From assembly GCA_002371625.1 (NCBI GenBank), contig DFFV01000082.1, positions 1 to 16,188 on the forward strand: 16,188 bases of DNA, given 5' to 3'. Position numbers and translations under genes: made by a program. How positions within the stretch are numbered: the stretch's first letter is position 1; each line of letters starts with the position of its first letter. Positions 12,855-16,188 of the stretch are shown here, one piece after another. The notes beneath the pieces were generated by a model. The model was not told the DNA's origin, ran no database searches, and was given only the letters and a program-made list of their open reading frames with translations. This stretch comes from Ruminococcus sp. UBA3767. Lineage in GTDB: Bacteria > Bacillota > Clostridia > Oscillospirales > Ruminococcaceae.

Positions 12855-13715
12855 TTATATCTTTACGATAAGTTCAACGCCCGATGGCATTTCCTTATCG
12901 ACCTCAACATCGTAATCAGAAAAACTTCTGGGTATATCATTATTCTTCTTTACAGATATCTTATCAAACAAAACATTCGATGGTGCATTTCCCAAAGCTG
13001 AATCATGCTTGAATACGATCAGCTTTCTCAGACACATCTTTCCTCTTGCTGCACTGTGGTCGTTCTCGAACATATTGATGATCGCACTCCACAGCAGTTC
13101 AAGGTCGTCCTCCGAGAAGCCTGTAACTTTCTGTGCCAGCATTGCCGAAACATAGCCCTCAGCTCTGTAAAGACCGTATGATATATAGCTCTTCTTGCCC
13201 ATTTCAGACTGCTTAGTCTCAAAGTCCTTATCACTGGTGACAGCTTGTCTTGTTATGGTTATCTCGTTGGTGGAAACAGGGTCGATGCTCTTTGCAAAGT
13301 TGATCTGTACAGGACCTCTTACTATGCCGCACGGATCATCACCCGTACTCATAACAGCGCCGAATGTACGAACATCGAAATAATTTGCGCAGATATATTT
13401 CTGTGCTGTCTTAACATCATCAGTGCTCTTGCCTTTCTGACCTGTTTTAAGATCATTGGCTTCATAGGCTTCCCTAAATTTAGAATTCAGAGACTTGTTT
13501 GCCTTGATAAGTATATTATATCCGCCCTCGCCCTCTTTTACAAGCTCAACATAATTCCTGATCTTGCGTTTCAAGCATACATCGGTAACTATACCGTGAC
13601 CTGTCTCGGGGTCGGTTCTTGGCATATTTCCTGCATCGGGGTCGCCGTTCGGGTTGCCGTTCTCGACATCAAAAAGCATCACAAAATCGTATCTGTTCTT
13701 AATAACGTTTTCCAT
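12855..13715 (-). CDS. cas7: Cas7c (Csd2), Cascade backbone subunit
   Basis: This 286-residue protein has the family opening FDVENGNPNGDPDAGNMPR (about residues 15-33) followed by DPETGHGIVTDVCLKRKIRN, the strongest signature of Cas7c/Csd2. A later FGAVMST..GIVRGPVQI stretch and HSAARGKMCLRKLIVF are also typical. Several copies would polymerise along the crRNA spacer in the type I-C effector. The ATG at 13715 follows the cas8c stop by 6 bp, with GGAAAGGAAT as ribosome binding site inside the end of cas8c. Length is as expected (about 280-300). No oddity seen. Confidence 0.96.
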   Translation of the reverse strand: MENVIKNRYDFVMLFDVENGNPNGDPDAGNMPRTDPETGHGIVTDVCLKRKIRNYVELVKEGEGGYNILIKANKSLNSKFREAYEANDLKTGQKGKSTDDVKTAQKYICANYFDVRTFGAVMSTGDDPCGIVRGPVQINFAKSIDPVSTNEITITRQAVTSDKDFETKQSEMGKKSYISYGLYRAEGYVSAMLAQKVTGFSEDDLELLWSAIINMFENDHSAARGKMCLRKLIVFKHDSALGNAPSNVLFDKISVKKNNDIPRSFSDYDVEVDKEMPSGVELIVKI

Positions 13716-13721
13716 ATATCA

Positions 13722-14093
13722 TTATTCCTTTCCGTCATCTGTTTTCTTGGTGTAAAGTTCCTTTTTCTGCTGATAGAATCCGACTATGAAACGTCCCTGA
13801 CCGTCAAGGTCAAGTGTTTTCGGAAACTCTCCGTCAAGTCCGGCTATTATATCCCCGGTCAGTTTATCGAAATAAATGCTCCTGCCTTCGCTGAGTTTAC
13901 GCTTGTGGTTGTTTGAAAGCTGCATTAGCTTCGGCAGTATCAAAGAGGGCTTTCCTGCAGCTGAAGAAAAGTATGCGTCTGTTATAGTTCTGTTTAGTGT
14001 ACCCTCTACGGATTCCTGCTGTATCTTTTCAAGTACAGCAAATAGCCTTCCGCATAGATATGCGGGATCACGGTTTTGCTCATTCAATGCCAC
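13722..14093 (-). CDS. cas11c: Cas11c, small Cascade subunit from an internal start in cas8c
   Basis: Within cas8c, in the same frame, the sequence AAGGAGGAG (14108-14100) is followed by six bases and GTG (codon 481 of cas8c). This is a near-perfect ribosome binding site at the ideal distance, better than those of several true genes here. The product would be 123 residues (MALNEQNRDPAYLCGRLFAV...) ending with Cas8c. Independent translation of a C-terminal small subunit of about this length is established for type I-C Cas8c genes, where Cas11c forms the belly of Cascade and is needed for stable assembly. The site and frame are seen here; the function follows from the family. Confidence 0.8.
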   Translation of the reverse strand: MALNEQNRDPAYLCGRLFAVLEKIQQESVEGTLNRTITDAYFSSAAGKPSLILPKLMQLSNNHKRKLSEGRSIYFDKLTGDIIAGLDGEFPKTLDLDGQGRFIVGFYQQKKELYTKKTDDGKE

Positions 14094-15533
14094 GGTGATC
14101 TCCTCCTTCCCGTATTTCCTGTTGATGCAGGCTTTTATGATGCCCGCTCTTATGTCATTGAGTTTGATATAGTTTTTGCCTTCTTCATCACTATCGGTCT
14201 TTACTCTGCGCACAGCAGTTTCGAGCAGACCAAAAGGATACTTTCCTCCGCTGAGTGCCGCCATTATAACAGAAGTGATCAGCGGCGGAGGCAAAGTCTG
14301 GTCTGTCGCTTTCGGAGAGATAAGCTGTTTCTCTATACCCGAAAAATACACAGGTCTGACATTATCACAAATGTGCATATCTCTTTGATGCTTTTTCAGG
14401 TTTGAAACTATCTCACCGAATTTACCTCCGTAAATGAATTTTTGACATATTCTCGATGAATTTGCAGTAAGCCCTGCAATGTAAAATGTTACGTTATCGT
14501 CACAGCTTTGAGCTATGACATTCTCCGCATCACCTGCAAGTCCTCCCGAAGCTGTTTTCAATACATCGTGTATACCGCTCCCGACCTTTGCAGCCTGCTG
14601 TTCAGCCGATTCACCCAACAGCATAGAGAAAGCATCACATTCAGCACTGTCATCGCTTTTCATTGCAAAGAATACCAGCACCAGATCGCCGAGTATGATC
14701 CTGTGATGCTTGTCCGCAAGCAGCTTATTCAGCGCCGAAGTATATTTCTTCATGGCTATTTCGGAAATGCCGCTGTTGAAGGACTGAGTTTTGCCGTAAG
14801 ATTCAAAAGATGGTTCTTTCATTCCTACAAGAACACAACCGGATGATAGACCACCCGGGAATTTGATCTTGTCGTGTATTCTTGCTGTCGATGACATCTC
14901 ACCTGTTATGCTGCACTGCTTTAGGTCTGTACTCTCATCGTTTTGTTGGATAGATTTTTGCGAGTTGATCTCATTGTAGACCTTTTGGAACTGCTCATCC
15001 TCTTCAAGCTTTGCCTTACCGCCCTCAAGTCCGAAAGCAAAATATGAACCCTTGTATTCCTTACCCAGCCCAATGAGAAGCTCGTTCTCCTTTTCATTTT
15101 CGGGCTGCCATTTTTCAAGAAATCTTCGGTACGCAAGGCACATCTCGCTGTCAAGGTCTTCAAAATATTCAAGCTCATGCTTTACAAATGCAGCGTGGGA
15201 TTTTTCCGCCTTACCGCTGACTTCAAGTCCCTCTTTGCCAAGTTCAAGTCCGAATATATAAAGCGGACGATGTTCGATGGTATTTGAGTCTATCGCTGTT
15301 TTCTGCGTCCTCTCGGGTAGAAGTACCTTAGTCGGAACTTTTTTGATCTTGACATTGCCTTTCTTGTCTTTTTCTTCTTTGGACTGTTTCTCCGAAATTA
15401 TGTTTTTAATTTCGCCCTCTGCGGTCAGTATCACCCTATAGCTTATATCCTGCTCACACCATCCTGCAGGGATCTTGTTCTGTCCTGTCTCATCAAGAAA
15501 GTCTGCATATTCACATAATGCTTTTATCAGCAT
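13722..15533 (-). CDS. cas8c: Cas8c (Csd1), Cascade large subunit
   Basis: This 603-residue protein starts MLIKALCEYADFLDETGQNK, and the region ISYRVILTAEGEI is the usual N-terminal Csd1 pattern. Position between cas5c and cas7c and length (family about 550-650) agree. A middle block (PGGLSSGCVLVGMKEPSFESYG, shortened here) followed by LGDLVLVFFA, and a late PPPLITSVIMAALSGGKYPF, are conserved in the family. Cas8c recognises the PAM and recruits Cas3. The ATG at 15533 overlaps the end of cas5c by 7 bp (ATGCTGA), with AGGAGG about 7 nt upstream, so the two are coupled. Its 3' 372 bp also encode Cas11c from an internal GTG. Confidence 0.94.
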   Translation of the reverse strand: MLIKALCEYADFLDETGQNKIPAGWCEQDISYRVILTAEGEIKNIISEKQSKEEKDKKGNVKIKKVPTKVLLPERTQKTAIDSNTIEHRPLYIFGLELGKEGLEVSGKAEKSHAAFVKHELEYFEDLDSEMCLAYRRFLEKWQPENEKENELLIGLGKEYKGSYFAFGLEGGKAKLEEDEQFQKVYNEINSQKSIQQNDESTDLKQCSITGEMSSTARIHDKIKFPGGLSSGCVLVGMKEPSFESYGKTQSFNSGISEIAMKKYTSALNKLLADKHHRIILGDLVLVFFAMKSDDSAECDAFSMLLGESAEQQAAKVGSGIHDVLKTASGGLAGDAENVIAQSCDDNVTFYIAGLTANSSRICQKFIYGGKFGEIVSNLKKHQRDMHICDNVRPVYFSGIEKQLISPKATDQTLPPPLITSVIMAALSGGKYPFGLLETAVRRVKTDSDEEGKNYIKLNDIRAGIIKACINRKYGKEEITVALNEQNRDPAYLCGRLFAVLEKIQQESVEGTLNRTITDAYFSSAAGKPSLILPKLMQLSNNHKRKLSEGRSIYFDKLTGDIIAGLDGEFPKTLDLDGQGRFIVGFYQQKKELYTKKTDDGKE

Positions 15534-16188
15534 AGGCAGCCCTCCTTATACTTTTTTACATCTATCACACCGTCTATCATACGGGGGCGGTAGTATACTG
15601 CATCCGCCTTATCTGAAAACTTCGGATCTTCCCAGTTTCCGTTTACAGGCTTTCCTCCGTCTTCAAATTTCATTGTGTAAAGCATATATCCCAGGTCGAT
15701 GTCACCTTTCAGGCTGTTGTCAACTTCACTGAGATCGAACTCATCAACAAGCTCGATACTTTTGACCGAAAATTCCCTGCACCCCATGCACGGCTGTCTG
15801 AAACATTGTCCGTTTCTGAGCCTTCTCAGCATGATATTATAATGCTTCTCTTCGTTCTCGTCATCATGGTCGGACTTATTTCCGGTCAGCTCAAAATGGA
15901 ATGCGATGCCGTACTTTACATCACGCAATACCATACCTGCCCTCTGAGTTCTTTGTTCATCAGCGTATATGACTGCTTTGCCAACACCTTTCATCTGTGA
16001 CCTCACCGCCGATATGGGCAGTTTGCTTTTAAGCTCATTACGGCGTATATTGATAAACCTGATTGGATTAAATACAACGATCTTGTCGATCACGATTCTT
16101 ATCGCCGGCTTCCAGTACACTGATTTAACAAGCCCCTCAAGCGCAGATACCGTAGGCACATCGTAGCTGACCCTTTCCACCTTCATTT
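15527..16188 (-). CDS. cas5: Cas5c (Cas5d), crRNA-processing Cascade subunit, N-terminus outside window
   Basis: The visible 219-220 codons start in the middle of the conserved block MKVERVSYDVPTVSALEGLV; full-length Cas5c proteins have about 20 residues before it (an xVWGDxAxF-type start), so the gene continues past the right edge and the first visible Met is internal. In type I-C there is no Cas6 and Cas5c cuts the pre-crRNA. The residues known from the Bacillus halodurans enzyme are present: Tyr24 of the visible part (SVYWKP, equivalent to Tyr46) and Lys114-His115 (EEKHYNIML, equivalent to Lys116-His117). GQCFRQPCMGCREF is another conserved block. cas3 is expected next upstream, out of view. 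Confidence 0.95.
   Translation of the reverse strand, partial: MKVERVSYDVPTVSALEGLVKSVYWKPAIRIVIDKIVVFNPIRFINIRRNELKSKLPISAVRSQMKGVGKAVIYADEQRTQRAGMVLRDVKYGIAFHFELTGNKSDHDDENEEKHYNIMLRRLRNGQCFRQPCMGCREFSVKSIELVDEFDLSEVDNSLKGDIDLGYMLYTMKFEDGGKPVNGNWEDPKFSDKADAVYYRPRMIDGVIDVKKYKEGCLC

Noticed and set aside
13245..13916. 223-codon open frame antisense to cas7c/cas8c
   Set aside because: A shadow of the cas genes; its hydrophobic look comes from the reverse complement of their codons.
16181..16186. ATG near the right edge as the start of cas5c
   Set aside because: It lies inside the conserved KVERVSYDV block; family members have about 20 residues before it.

Overview
The window reads as a chromosomal segment of a low-to-mid GC Gram-positive anaerobe of the class Clostridia, most likely a Ruminococcus-type rumen or gut bacterium. 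The evidence is a GH94 disaccharide phosphorylase whose N-terminus resembles Ruminococcus cellobiose/cellodextrin phosphorylases, a SpoVT-type regulator, strong Shine-Dalgarno sites, and promoters that often carry a TGnTATAAT-like extended -10. The genus is inferred from remembered family sequences, not from a search.

Layout. 1-547 (-) is the start of a GH94 phosphorylase cut by the left edge. 736-1047 (-) holds two serine tRNA genes (GCT and TGA) with a shared promoter and a terminator. 1109-5284 (+) holds secG, a GNAT acetyltransferase fused to a DUF5071-like domain, rnr (RNase R) and a small proline-rich protein with a C-terminal membrane anchor. A bidirectional terminator at 5320-5364 separates this from a minus-strand block. 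5377-8382 (-) is a compact phage-like cassette of four genes: a tail-fibre-like protein, a small structural-looking protein, a holin and a GH25 endolysin. They are translationally coupled and driven by one strong promoter that overlaps a near-perfect LexA box and a weaker second one. No capsid, terminase, tail-tube or integrase gene accompanies it. 8535-9077 (-) is spoVT.

The right half is a type I-C CRISPR-Cas locus, all on the minus strand. Reading leftward from the right edge it runs cas5c (5' end outside the window), cas8c with a clear internal start for the small subunit Cas11c, cas7c, cas4, cas1 and cas2, then a 147-bp leader, then 24 repeats (23 spacers) ending at a degenerate repeat at 9178-9200. 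cas3 would be expected just beyond the right edge. Cas5c carries the Tyr and Lys-His residues used for crRNA processing in this subtype. Cas8c/Cas11c/Cas7c form Cascade with it, and Cas4-Cas1-Cas2 make up the adaptation machinery.

The points most worth a second look are: (1) the stand-alone tail-fibre/holin/lysin cassette under what looks like SOS control; (2) a perfect consensus promoter lying inside the newest CRISPR spacer and pointing back through the leader into cas2; (3) the Cas11c internal start in cas8c; (4) cas4 lacking a canonical start codon at its homologous N-terminus; and (5) a perfect 11-bp inverted repeat in the CRISPR leader just behind cas2.
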